Below are positions 25,122 to 33,178 of a DNA stretch of 64,000 bases, one piece after another. The notes under the pieces are model-generated. The model was not told the origin of the DNA. It worked only from the letters and a program-made list of their open reading frames with translations, and did no database searches. The position numbers were made by a program, and so were the translations under genes. Position 1 is the first letter of the stretch, and each line of letters opens with the position of its first letter. The stretch is taken from assembly GCF_001513675.1 (NCBI RefSeq), contig NZ_CP013859.1, positions 63,081 to 127,080 of the forward strand. The letters run 5' to 3'. The DNA is from Microbacterium sp. XT11. GTDB lineage: Bacteria > Actinomycetota > Actinomycetes > Actinomycetales > Microbacteriaceae.

Positions 25122-25817
25122 ATGCTCACCGTTCTCTCCGGGCTCGGACTCGGCCTCTCGCTCATCGTCGCCATCGGCGCGCAGAACGTCTTCGTGTTGC
25201 GCCAGGGCATGCGCCGCGAGCACGTGCTGCCCGTCGTCGTCATCTGCGCGGCGTCCGACGCGGTGCTGATCATCGCGGGCGTGGCCGGACTCGGGTTCGT
25301 GATCTCGGCGGCACCGTGGCTCGTGGTGGTCGCACGCTGGGCGGGAGCGCTGTTCCTCCTCGGCTACGGCGTCCTCGCCGCACGCCGGGCCTGGCACGGC
25401 GGCGAGCAGCTGCGGGTCGAGGCCGCGGACGCCGCGCCGACCTCCGGCGCAACCGCCCCGGGCTCCTCCGGCGGAACCGCTACGCTCGCGCCGGCGACGG
25501 GCACGCTCTCGCGGACGACCACGCGGCTGGCTCCGGTCGTGCTCACGACGCTCGCGCTCACCTGGCTGAATCCGCACGTGTACCTCGACACCGTGCTCAT
25601 GCTGGGCTCCATCGCCGCCACCCACGGCGATCATCGGTGGCTCTTCGCGGCCGGGGCCATCTCCGCGAGTGTCCTGTGGTTCACGGCCCTCGGCTTCGGG
25701 GCGCGCTTCCTCGGCCGCTGGCTGCGCACCGAGCGCTCCTGGCGCATCCTCGACGCGCTCATCGCGATCGTGATGATCAGCCTCGCCGTCTCACTCGTCC
25801 TCCCCGTGCTCGGCTGA
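25122..25817 (+). CDS. lysE: LysE/ArgO basic amino acid exporter
   Basis: A 231-residue exporter with about six hydrophobic segments. GLGLSLIVAIGAQNVFVLRQG at the N-terminus and TLALTWLNPHVYLDTVLMLG in the second half are the two LysE/ArgO signatures. A Ser/Thr/Pro/Gly-rich loop (residues about 105-130) separates the halves. Removes excess lysine or arginine. Divergent from its LysG regulator. Confidence 0.92.
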   Translation: MLTVLSGLGLGLSLIVAIGAQNVFVLRQGMRREHVLPVVVICAASDAVLIIAGVAGLGFVISAAPWLVVVARWAGALFLLGYGVLAARRAWHGGEQLRVEAADAAPTSGATAPGSSGGTATLAPATGTLSRTTTRLAPVVLTTLALTWLNPHVYLDTVLMLGSIAATHGDHRWLFAAGAISASVLWFTALGFGARFLGRWLRTERSWRILDALIAIVMISLAVSLVLPVLG

Positions 25818-25855
25818 CACCGCACGCGACCCGGGGCCGCCGGGCCGGCATCCGC

Positions 25856-26638
25856 TCAGGCGCCGTCGAGAGGCCGCAGGATGCGCGTGAGGAATCGCCG
25901 AGTCCGCTCCTCGCGCGGGGCCCCGAAGACCTCGGCAGGCGCGCCTTCTTCGACGACGACTCCCCCGTCGAGGAACAGCACGTGGTTGGCGGCCTCGCGT
26001 GCGAAGCTCAGCTCGTGCGTGACGACGACCATGCTCCACCCCTCGTCGGCGAGCTCTTTGATGACGAGCAGCACCTCCCCCACGAGCTCGGGATCGAGGG
26101 CGCTCGTGGGCTCGTCGAAGAGCAGCAGGTCGGGCTTGAGGGCGAGCGCCCTGACGATGCCGACGCGCTGCTGCTGTCCACCGGACAGCTGGTGAGGACG
26201 CGCGTTCTCGCGTCCGCCCAGTCCGACGCGGTCGAGCAGCGCCCTCGCCTCGGCGACGACCTCGTCCTTAGGGCGGCCCTGCACCCGCCACGGCCCTTCG
26301 ATCACGTTCTCGAGCACCGTGAAGTGCGGGAAGAGATTGTGGTGCTGGAACACCATCGCCGACCGGTCACGCAGGGAGATCCGGTCGCGCGGCGCCACTC
26401 GGCGCGAGAAGTCGATCTCCGGGCCGCCGTCGACCACCACGACGCCGGCATCCGGCGTCTCGAGCCCGTTCAGCGAACGAAGCACGGTGGTCTTGCCCGA
26501 ACCGCTCGGGCCGATCAGCACCACGACCTCGCCGCGATGCAGCGTGAGGTCCACCCCGCGCAGCACCTCGTTGTCGCCGAACCGTTTGCGAAGCCCTCGT
26601 GCGGTCAGCAGCGGCACGGATCCACTAGTGCGCGACAC
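25856..26638 (-). CDS. Polar amino acid ABC transporter ATP-binding protein
   Basis: A 260-residue ABC ATPase. Walker A GPSGSGKTTVL (about residue 43), Q-loop QHHNLF, signature LSGGQQQRVGIVRAL, Walker B LLLFDEPTSALDP, switch His in VTHEL. This is the GlnQ/TcyC pattern of polar amino acid importers. GTG start overlaps the permease stop by 14 bp. Third gene of the operon. Confidence 0.94.
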   Translation of the reverse strand: MSRTSGSVPLLTARGLRKRFGDNEVLRGVDLTLHRGEVVVLIGPSGSGKTTVLRSLNGLETPDAGVVVVDGGPEIDFSRRVAPRDRISLRDRSAMVFQHHNLFPHFTVLENVIEGPWRVQGRPKDEVVAEARALLDRVGLGGRENARPHQLSGGQQQRVGIVRALALKPDLLLFDEPTSALDPELVGEVLLVIKELADEGWSMVVVTHELSFAREAANHVLFLDGGVVVEEGAPAEVFGAPREERTRRFLTRILRPLDGA

Positions 26639-27287
26639 GACGATCGAGCCTCCTCTCGAGCGCGCTCTGCCCGAAGGAGAGCACGAGGCAGAACACCCAG
26701 TACACGAGCGCGGCGGCGAGGTAGACCACCATCACCTGATACGACGACGCCGCGATCTGCTGCGTCACGCGGAAGAGCTCGGTGACGAGGATCGTCGAGG
26801 TCAGCGACGTGTCCTTCACCAGCGAGATGAACGTGTTCGACAGCGGAGGCACAGACACCCGCGCCGCCTGCGGCAGGATGATCCGGGTCAGCGTGCGCGT
26901 GCGGTTCATGCCGACGGTGTACGCGGCCTCCCACTGGCCCTGCGGAACCGAGAGGATTGCCGCGCGCACCACCTCGGCGCCGTATCCGCCCACGTTGAGC
27001 GACAGCGCGATGATCGCGCTCGGCCAGGGATCGATCGTGACGCCGATCGCCGGCATCCCGTAGAAGATCACGAACAGCTGCACGAGCAGCGGGGTGCCGC
27101 GGATCACCGAGATGTAGAACCGCGCCACCGAAGAGACCACGGGGTGCACCGAGATCCGCATGAGCGCGACGACCACGGCGATGAGCAAGCCGAGCGCGAA
27201 CGAGATCAGAGCCAGCGGGATGGTGCCCAGCAGCCCCGCCAGCGCGATCGGGCCGAGCGACGAGACGAAGAGCTGCCAGACGTCCAT
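26625..27287 (-). CDS. Polar amino acid ABC transporter permease
   Basis: A 220-residue His/Glu/Gln/Arg-type permease with five hydrophobic segments. RGTPLLVQLFVIFYGMP and the ATPase-docking loop SVPQGQWEAAYTVGMNRTRTL are the family signatures. It starts 6 bp after the binding-protein gene, which forms one operon of binding protein, permease and ATPase. Cystine or a polar amino acid is the likely substrate. Confidence 0.94.
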   Translation of the reverse strand: MDVWQLFVSSLGPIALAGLLGTIPLALISFALGLLIAVVVALMRISVHPVVSSVARFYISVIRGTPLLVQLFVIFYGMPAIGVTIDPWPSAIIALSLNVGGYGAEVVRAAILSVPQGQWEAAYTVGMNRTRTLTRIILPQAARVSVPPLSNTFISLVKDTSLTSTILVTELFRVTQQIAASSYQVMVVYLAAALVYWVFCLVLSFGQSALERRLDRRVAH

Positions 27288-27293
27288 ATCCGC

Positions 27294-28118
27294 TTACTCG
27301 GTGACGTCTTCGCCGAAGTACTTCTCGCTGATCTCGGCGAGGGTGCCGTCGGCGCGGAGCTCCTCGAGGGCACCGTCGACAGCCGCGACGAGGTCATCGT
27401 GGCCCTTCGCGAACGCGAACGCCTGCTTCCCCGCATCCTCGGTCTCGGCTGCGATCTTGAGCCCCGTAGGCCCGTCGGTCTTCTCGTAGTCGAGGAACGT
27501 GAGCTTGTCGTTGACCGTGGCGTCGACCCGTCCCTGACGCAGCAGCGCGACAGCCTGCGCCCAGCCCTCGACGGACTCCACCTTCGCCCCCGACTCGGTC
27601 GCCAGCTCATACCAGTTGCTCGTGAGCGACTGCGCCGTCGTCTTGCCGTCGAGGTCGGCGAACGAACTGATCGAGTCGTCGTCCTCGTTCACCACGATCA
27701 CACCGGGCGACACCGTGTAGGGCTCGCTGAAGAGGTACTTTTTCTCGCGCTCGTCGTTGATGGTGACCTGGTTGGCGATGACGTCGAACCGACCGCCGTC
27801 GAGCCCCGCGAAGATCGCGTCCCACTGCGTCTCCTGGAACTCCACCTTCAGGCCGAGCTTGTCACCGACGGCCTGGATGATCTCCACGTCGTACCCGGTG
27901 AGGTCGCCCGTGCCGCCGTCGGCGTGGAAGCTGAAGGGGCGATACGTGCCCTCGGTCGCCACCGTGAGCGTGCCGTCCTTCACGAGGCCGAGGTCCGTCC
28001 CCTCGCCGTCCGAGGCCGGTGCGGACGAGCCGCCGGCCGGCGCACCCGATCCACTGCAGGCGGTGAGGGCGGATGCTGCGAGGACGAGAGCTGTGACGGC
28101 GAGCAGACGACGGGACAT
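27294..28118 (-). CDS. Polar amino acid ABC transporter substrate-binding lipoprotein
   Basis: A 274-residue lipoprotein with lipobox LTAC (about residue 20) and Ser/Gly linker. The family 3 solute-binding signature is GYDVEIIQAVGDKLGLKVEF, followed by FDVIANQVTINDEREKKYLFSEPY, which resembles cystine-binding TcyA/FliY proteins. ATG at 28118 with AGGAGGG 8 bp upstream. First gene of the importer operon. Confidence 0.93.
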   Translation of the reverse strand: MSRRLLAVTALVLAASALTACSGSGAPAGGSSAPASDGEGTDLGLVKDGTLTVATEGTYRPFSFHADGGTGDLTGYDVEIIQAVGDKLGLKVEFQETQWDAIFAGLDGGRFDVIANQVTINDEREKKYLFSEPYTVSPGVIVVNEDDDSISSFADLDGKTTAQSLTSNWYELATESGAKVESVEGWAQAVALLRQGRVDATVNDKLTFLDYEKTDGPTGLKIAAETEDAGKQAFAFAKGHDDLVAAVDGALEELRADGTLAEISEKYFGEDVTE

Positions 28119-28247
28119 GCGGAACCCTCCTGGGGTGTGCGGTGCGCGGATGCTGTGTGCGCGGTGATCGGGAGAGTAACACCCTATGCGCCGCGCGCTG
28201 AGATGTCGCTGCGCATGACGCTCCGTGTCAGGAGGCGCCGGCACGCA

Positions 28248-28280
28248 GAAGGGCCCCCGCCATGACGGCGAGGACCCTTC
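28248..28280 (-). terminator. Terminator of rplK-rplA
   Basis: GAAGGGTCCTCGCC / GGCGGGGGCCCTTC on the minus strand with a short loop, 32 bp after the rplA stop. Two mismatches inside a 14-bp stem; no T run. Confidence 0.65.
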
Positions 28281-28311
28281 ACGAGCGTTACGGCTCAGAG
28301 CGCGTTGCGAC

Positions 28312-29001
28312 TCAGAGAGCGTTGACGTCCAGCGGGATGCCGGGGCCGAACGTGGTCGACACGGCGCCCTTCTGGATGTAACGGCCCTTCGAGCTGGACG
28401 GCTTGAGGCGGATGATCTCCTCGAGCGCGGCCTTCAGGTTCTCGTCGAGCTGCTCGGCCGAGAACGAAGCCTTGCCGACGACGAAGTGCACGTTGGCGTG
28501 CTTGTCGACACGGAACTCGATCTTGCCGCCCTTGATCTCCTCGACAGCCTTGCCGGGGTTCGGGGTGACGGTGCCGGTCTTCGGGTTCGGCATCAGACCG
28601 CGGGGGCCGAGCACCTTGCCGAGACGACCCACCTGGCCCATGAGCTCCGGGGTGGAGACGGCCGCGTCGAAGTCGGTCCAGCCGCCGGCGACCTTCTCGA
28701 TGAGCTCGGCGCCGCCGACCTCGTCAGCACCCGCGGCGATCGCAGCCTCGGCCGCGGGGCCGGTGGCGAACACGATGACGCGGGCGGTCTTGCCGGTGCC
28801 GTGCGGGAGCATGACGGTGCCACGCACCATCTGGTCGGCCTTGCGGGGGTCGACCGAGAGCTTCAGCGCGACCTCGACGGTCGAGTCGAACTTCGCCGAA
28901 CCGGTCTCCTTCGCGAGGGCGACAGCCTCGGACGGGGTGTAGAAGCGGTCTGCCTCGATCTTCTCGGCGGCAGCGCGGTAAGCCTTGGACTTGGTAGCCA
29001 T
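28312..29001 (-). CDS. rplA: 50S ribosomal protein L1
   Basis: A 229-residue L1 protein. [15 protein letters not shown] starts at 29001; the open frame extends upstream through rplK but without a start site. [16 protein letters not shown] and [15 protein letters not shown] are the L1 signatures. It forms the L1 stalk near the E site and is a translational repressor of its own operon in other bacteria. Eleven bp downstream of rplK. Confidence 0.98.
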   Translation of the reverse strand: MATKSKAYRAAAEKIEADRFYTPSEAVALAKETGSAKFDSTVEVALKLSVDPRKADQMVRGTVMLPHGTGKTARVIVFATGPAAEAAIAAGADEVGGAELIEKVAGGWTDFDAAVSTPELMGQVGRLGKVLGPRGLMPNPKTGTVTPNPGKAVEEIKGGKIEFRVDKHANVHFVVGKASFSAEQLDENLKAALEEIIRLKPSSSKGRYIQKGAVSTTFGPGIPLDVNAL

Positions 29002-29012
29002 GATTATTCTCC

Positions 29013-29444
29013 TCAGCCCTCGACCGTGATGCCCATGGAGCGAGCGGTGCCTGCGATGATCTTCGAGGCGGCCTCGATGTCGTTCGCGTTCAGGTCGGCC
29101 TGCTTCGTCTCGGCGATCTGGCGGATCTGCTCCTGCGTGATCTTCGCGACCTTGACGGTGTGCGGGGTCGCGGAGCCCTTCTGCACGCCCGCGGCCTTCT
29201 TGATCAGCTCGGCGGCCGGCGGCGTCTTCAGGACGAACGTGAAGCTGCGGTCTTCGTAGACGGTGATCTCGACCGGGATGACGTTGCCGCGCTGCGACTC
29301 GGTCGCCGCGTTGTACGCCTTGCAGAACTCCATGATGTTGACGCCGTGCTGACCCAGCGCGGGGCCGATCGGCGGCGCCGGGTTGGCTGCACCGGCGTTG
29401 ATCTGGAGCTTGATCAGGCCGGTCACCTTCTTCTTGGGTGCCAT
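29013..29444 (-). CDS. rplK: 50S ribosomal protein L11
   Basis: A 143-residue L11. [27 protein letters not shown] is the N-terminal thiostrepton-region domain and [28 protein letters not shown] the rRNA-binding C-terminus. AGGAAGAGG precedes the ATG. A TAGACT -10 hexamer lies at 29596-29591 in the 225-bp gap to nusG, which otherwise holds only the nusG terminator. Confidence 0.98.
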
Positions 29445-29622
29445 GTCCTCTTCCTTTCATCGAACGGATGCCGGATGTCCGTCGACTCGGCGCTTCGCGC
29501 CTCGCTCGGGACGAGCATCGCTCTCCCGCGAATCCGGCTTCTCCGGACTGCGGTCGTCCGCGCACGCCGAAGGCGCACACAAACCATAAGAGTCTAGCCC
29601 ATCATCGGCCGCATCCGGAAAA

Positions 29623-29658
29623 CGAGAACGGCCGCCCCCGCAGGGACGGCCGTTCTCG
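29623..29658 (-). terminator. Terminator of secE-nusG
   Basis: CGAGAACGGCCG / CGGCCGTTCTCG stem on the minus strand, followed by TTTTCC, 11 bp after the nusG stop. A good intrinsic terminator separating nusG from the rplK promoter. Confidence 0.85.
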
Positions 29659-29668
29659 GAAACGGATG

Positions 29669-30736
29669 TCAGATCATCTTGGTGACCTGGTCGAACGACA
29701 GCTCGACCGGGGTCTCGCGCTCGAAGAGCGAGACGAGAACCGTGAGCTTGCCGCTCTCGGGCTTGATCTCGCTGATCGAACCCGGAAGACCCGCGAACGA
29801 GCCCTCCTTGATCGTGATGGTCTCGCCGACCTCGAAGTCGACCTCGGCCGGGAGCGGACGGGCGACGGCGACGCCGCCCTTCGCCGCGATGTTCTTGGCC
29901 GTGGAGACGTCCTTGACCTCGACGAGCGACTTCAGCATGTTGAAGGCCTCTTCGAAGCGCAGCGGGGTCGGGTTGTGCGCGTTGCCCACGAAGCCCGTGA
30001 CGCCCGGCGTGTGGCGGACGACCGACCAGGTGTCCTCGTTGAGCTCCATGCGCACCAGCACGTAGCCGGGGATGCGCACGCGCGTGACCATCTTGCGCTG
30101 GCCGTTCTTGATCTCGACGACGTCCTCCATGGGGACCTCGACCTGGTAGATCTCGTCCTCGACCTCGAGCGTCGACTTGCGCTGCTCGATGTTCGCCTTG
30201 ACCTTGCGCTCGAAGCCCGCGTACGAGTGGATGACGTACCACTTGCCCGGGAGCATCCGCAGGTCTGCACGGAACGCCTCGTAGGGGTCTTCCTCGGCCT
30301 CGTCGACGACCTCTTCGGCCTCGGCGATCTCGGCGACCTCGGCGGGGTCGAGCACCGGCTCGTCCTCCTCGCCGTTCACATCGGGGCCGTCGTAGGGGGT
30401 GACCTCGTCGGCTGCGGCGGCCTCGCGCTCGGCGGCCTCCTCGGCGACGGAGTCGTTGAGGACCTCAGCGGCGGCCTCGGATTCAGCCGCCTCGTCCAGG
30501 TTGAGTGCGTCGTTCACGATCGCGTCGGCCTCCGGGTCTTCGATGTCGATGTCGATGTCATCGTCTGCGCCGTCCTCTTCGCCGTCGACGTCCTCGATGT
30601 GGACGGCGACGTGCTCGGCCGACGTGGCCGAGCGCTCCTGCGCGGCGAGGACGTTGCCCTCCTGGGCCTCGTCCTCCTCGCTGGACTGCTCTGCAGCGGT
30701 CGCCCAGTCGGCGTCGTCGGAATAGCGTTCAGACAC
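29669..30736 (-). CDS. nusG: Transcription factor NusG with long acidic N-terminal extension
   Basis: A 355-residue NusG. The NGN domain begins with [22 protein letters not shown] (about residue 167) and the KOW domain with [18 protein letters not shown] (about residue 300). The first 165 residues are very rich in Glu, Asp and Ala (for example [21 protein letters not shown]) and probably disordered. NusG binds RNA polymerase and links it to Rho or the ribosome. It follows secE by 39 bp and ends at a strong terminator. Actinobacterial NusG often has such an extension, though this is long. Confidence 0.97.
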   Translation of the reverse strand: MSERYSDDADWATAAEQSSEEDEAQEGNVLAAQERSATSAEHVAVHIEDVDGEEDGADDDIDIDIEDPEADAIVNDALNLDEAAESEAAAEVLNDSVAEEAAEREAAAADEVTPYDGPDVNGEEDEPVLDPAEVAEIAEAEEVVDEAEEDPYEAFRADLRMLPGKWYVIHSYAGFERKVKANIEQRKSTLEVEDEIYQVEVPMEDVVEIKNGQRKMVTRVRIPGYVLVRMELNEDTWSVVRHTPGVTGFVGNAHNPTPLRFEEAFNMLKSLVEVKDVSTAKNIAAKGGVAVARPLPAEVDFEVGETITIKEGSFAGLPGSISEIKPESGKLTVLVSLFERETPVELSFDQVTKMI

Positions 30737-30775
30737 GTTCTTTCTTCTCCATAGATGCGGCAGCGGCCGCGTGCA

Positions 30776-31051
30776 TCAGGTGCCGGGAACCCCGAACACC
30801 ACGTGCGTCAGCCACGCGAACAAGGTGTCGAGTCCGTAGACGATGCCCAAGACGATCAGAACGAAGACGAGCACCACCGCGGTGAACTTGATCAGCTCCT
30901 TGCGCGTCGGCGTGACGACTTTGCGAAGCTCAGCGATGACCTGGCGGAAGAACAGGGCGATGCCGCCGAAGAACCTGCCGAAGAAGCCGGGCTTCTTCTC
31001 ACGGGTGGCACCGGCCGTGACGACCTCGCCGCGCGGTTCGTCCTGATCCAT
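30776..31051 (-). CDS. secE: Preprotein translocase subunit SecE
   Basis: A 91-residue protein with an N-terminal amphipathic helix (FFGGIALFFRQVIAELRKVVTPTRKEL) and a single membrane helix (FTAVVLVFVLIVLGIVYGLDTLFAW). These are the features of minimal SecE, which stabilises SecY. It lies between tRNA-Trp and nusG, the common actinobacterial order. Confidence 0.97.
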   Translation of the reverse strand: MDQDEPRGEVVTAGATREKKPGFFGRFFGGIALFFRQVIAELRKVVTPTRKELIKFTAVVLVFVLIVLGIVYGLDTLFAWLTHVVFGVPGT

Positions 31052-31089
31052 CCTGAATTACCTTTCGTGGGTCAGCGTGCGCTGACGCG

Positions 31090-31162
<73 letters not shown>

Positions 31163-31353
31163 AGAGACCTCGCGGTCTCTGGTGCTGCCCGCTCCCCCTC
31201 TCCGCACGGTTTCCGGTGTGTCCGGGGCACGGCGAAAGATTGCAGACAACAACTGCTCGTCCAGCATACGGCATTCCCGGCCCGCATCCGAACCGGGGGC
31301 GCTTCGCGGTTGTTGTTAGGCTCGGCAGTCGGGCAAGACGGAGGGAACCCAGG

Positions 31354-33168
31354 GTGAGCGCTGACGTGCAGCAGTTCCAGGTGGATCTGCGCGGTGTGGT
31401 CGACCTGCTCAGCCGGCACATCTATTCCAGCCCTCGCGTGTACCTGCGCGAGCTCCTGCAGAACGCGAGAGACGCCATCACGGCCCGACGCGAGCACGAC
31501 GGCGGCGGCGGGAGCATCCGCATCACCCCGCTCACCGCCGACACCGGCGAGTTCGTGCTGAGCGACGACGGCATCGGCCTCACCGCACGCGAGGTCGCCG
31601 ACCTCCTCGCGACGGTCGGACGCAGCTCCAAGCGCGACATCTTCGACCTGCCGCGCAGCGACTACCTCGGACAGTTCGGCATCGGGCTGCTCAGCTGCTT
31701 CATGGTCGCCGACACGATTGTCATCCGCTCCCGCAGCGCACGCGGCGGCTCCGCGGTGGAGTGGACCGGCAGCGCCGACGGCACCTTCCGGGTCGTCGAG
31801 ATCGCCGACGACCTCCCGATCGGCACCAGCGTGCACCTCGTGCCCCGGTTCGACGCCGACGAACTGCTGCGCCCGGCCGCCGTGCACGAGCTGGCGACCG
31901 CGTTCGGAGAGTTCCTCCCCGTGCGCGTGACCGTCGACGCGCCGGGCGGCGACATCGACGTCACGCGCCCCGCTCCGTTCCTCGAAGCCGACCCGGATGC
32001 GGCCGTGCAGTACGGGCGCGACCTGCTCGGCGCGACGCCGCTCGACGTCATCGAGCTCGCCGAGCCCGCTACCGGGACGCGAGGCCTCGCCTATGTGCTG
32101 CCGTTCGCCCCGCCGCCGGGGGCGCGGCAGGCGACGCGCATGTACCTGGGTCGGATGCTGCTGTCGGAGCGCGTCGACGACGTGCTGCCGGACTGGGCGT
32201 TCTTCGTCCGCGCCGTCATCGACTCCACCGGGCTCGCGCCGACCGCGAGCCGCGAGTCGCTCGTCGACGACGCAGCGCTCGAGCACGTGCGCGAGCAGCT
32301 GGGCTCCGCCATCCGTCGCTGGGTGCTCGAGCTCGGCCTGCGCGAGCCGCATCGACTCGCGCAGTTCGTCGCGATCCACGAGGTGGGGCTCAAGTCGCTC
32401 GTGCGGCACGACGAGGAGCTCGCGCGGTTCATCACGCGCTGGCTCACGCTCGAGACGACGCACGGCACGATGCGCGTTGGCGACCTCGTCGAGCGCTTCC
32501 CGCACGTGCGCTACGCGCGCACCGTCGACGAATTCCGCCAGGTCGCCGGCATCTCGCCGTCCGACGAGGTGCTGGTCAACGGGTGCTACCTCTTCGACGC
32601 CGACCTCGTGCGCCTGCTGCCCGAGCTTCACCCGGGTGTCACCGTGGAGCAGGTCGACGTGGTCGGAGAGCTCGACCGCCTCGACCCGCCGCCTCTCGAC
32701 GACCGCGACGCGGCCGTGGCGCTGGAGGAGCGCGCCGGCGGCGTGCTCGCGGCATCCGGATGCTCCGTCATCGTGCGGGCGATCGACAGGGCCGATCTCA
32801 CGGCGCTCTATGTCGCCGACCCCGATGTGCTGCGCGCCATCGACCGCACCCGCACCAAGCGCGTCACGGGCGCCCTGTGGGGAGGGGTGCTCGACCGCAT
32901 CGACGGTGCGACCTCGTCCGCGCGCGACGATGACCTCAGCGCACGGCTGTGCCTGAACTGGTCGAACCGCGTGGTGCGCGCGCTCGTCCGCGTCGACGAC
33001 GAAGCCGTGTTCGCGCGCACGATGCAGCTGCTCTACATCCAGGCCCTGCTCGCCGGGCACCATCCGCTCTCCGATGCCGATCGCGCGGTCATGACCACGG
33101 CCCTCGCGGATCTCGTCGCACTCTCCGCCGGCATCGAGGGGGATCCGCTCTCCTTCGAGAACCACTGA
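31354..33168 (+). CDS. HSP90-family (HtpG-like) ATPase paired with a TPR protein
   Basis: A 604-residue protein with a clear GHKL ATPase domain. LRELLQNARDAI carries the catalytic Glu33 and Mg-binding Asn37; DDGIGL is at residue 71 and the lid GQFGIGLL at residue 107. The middle domain is recognisable (VRAVIDSTGLAPTASRESL, about residue 290). The C-terminal dimer domain is shorter and divergent. GTG start with GGAGGGAA upstream. It is about 20-30 residues shorter than E. coli HtpG. Ten bp separate it from the TPR gene, so the two are co-expressed and probably act together. Confidence 0.88.
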   Translation: MSADVQQFQVDLRGVVDLLSRHIYSSPRVYLRELLQNARDAITARREHDGGGGSIRITPLTADTGEFVLSDDGIGLTAREVADLLATVGRSSKRDIFDLPRSDYLGQFGIGLLSCFMVADTIVIRSRSARGGSAVEWTGSADGTFRVVEIADDLPIGTSVHLVPRFDADELLRPAAVHELATAFGEFLPVRVTVDAPGGDIDVTRPAPFLEADPDAAVQYGRDLLGATPLDVIELAEPATGTRGLAYVLPFAPPPGARQATRMYLGRMLLSERVDDVLPDWAFFVRAVIDSTGLAPTASRESLVDDAALEHVREQLGSAIRRWVLELGLREPHRLAQFVAIHEVGLKSLVRHDEELARFITRWLTLETTHGTMRVGDLVERFPHVRYARTVDEFRQVAGISPSDEVLVNGCYLFDADLVRLLPELHPGVTVEQVDVVGELDRLDPPPLDDRDAAVALEERAGGVLAASGCSVIVRAIDRADLTALYVADPDVLRAIDRTRTKRVTGALWGGVLDRIDGATSSARDDDLSARLCLNWSNRVVRALVRVDDEAVFARTMQLLYIQALLAGHHPLSDADRAVMTTALADLVALSAGIEGDPLSFENH

Positions 33169-33178
33169 AAGGAACACC

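Noticed and set aside
29438..30754. Open plus-strand frame opposite nusG, 438 codons
   Set aside because: Leu/Asp/Val/His-rich mirror of the acidic NusG extension; no start site or motif.
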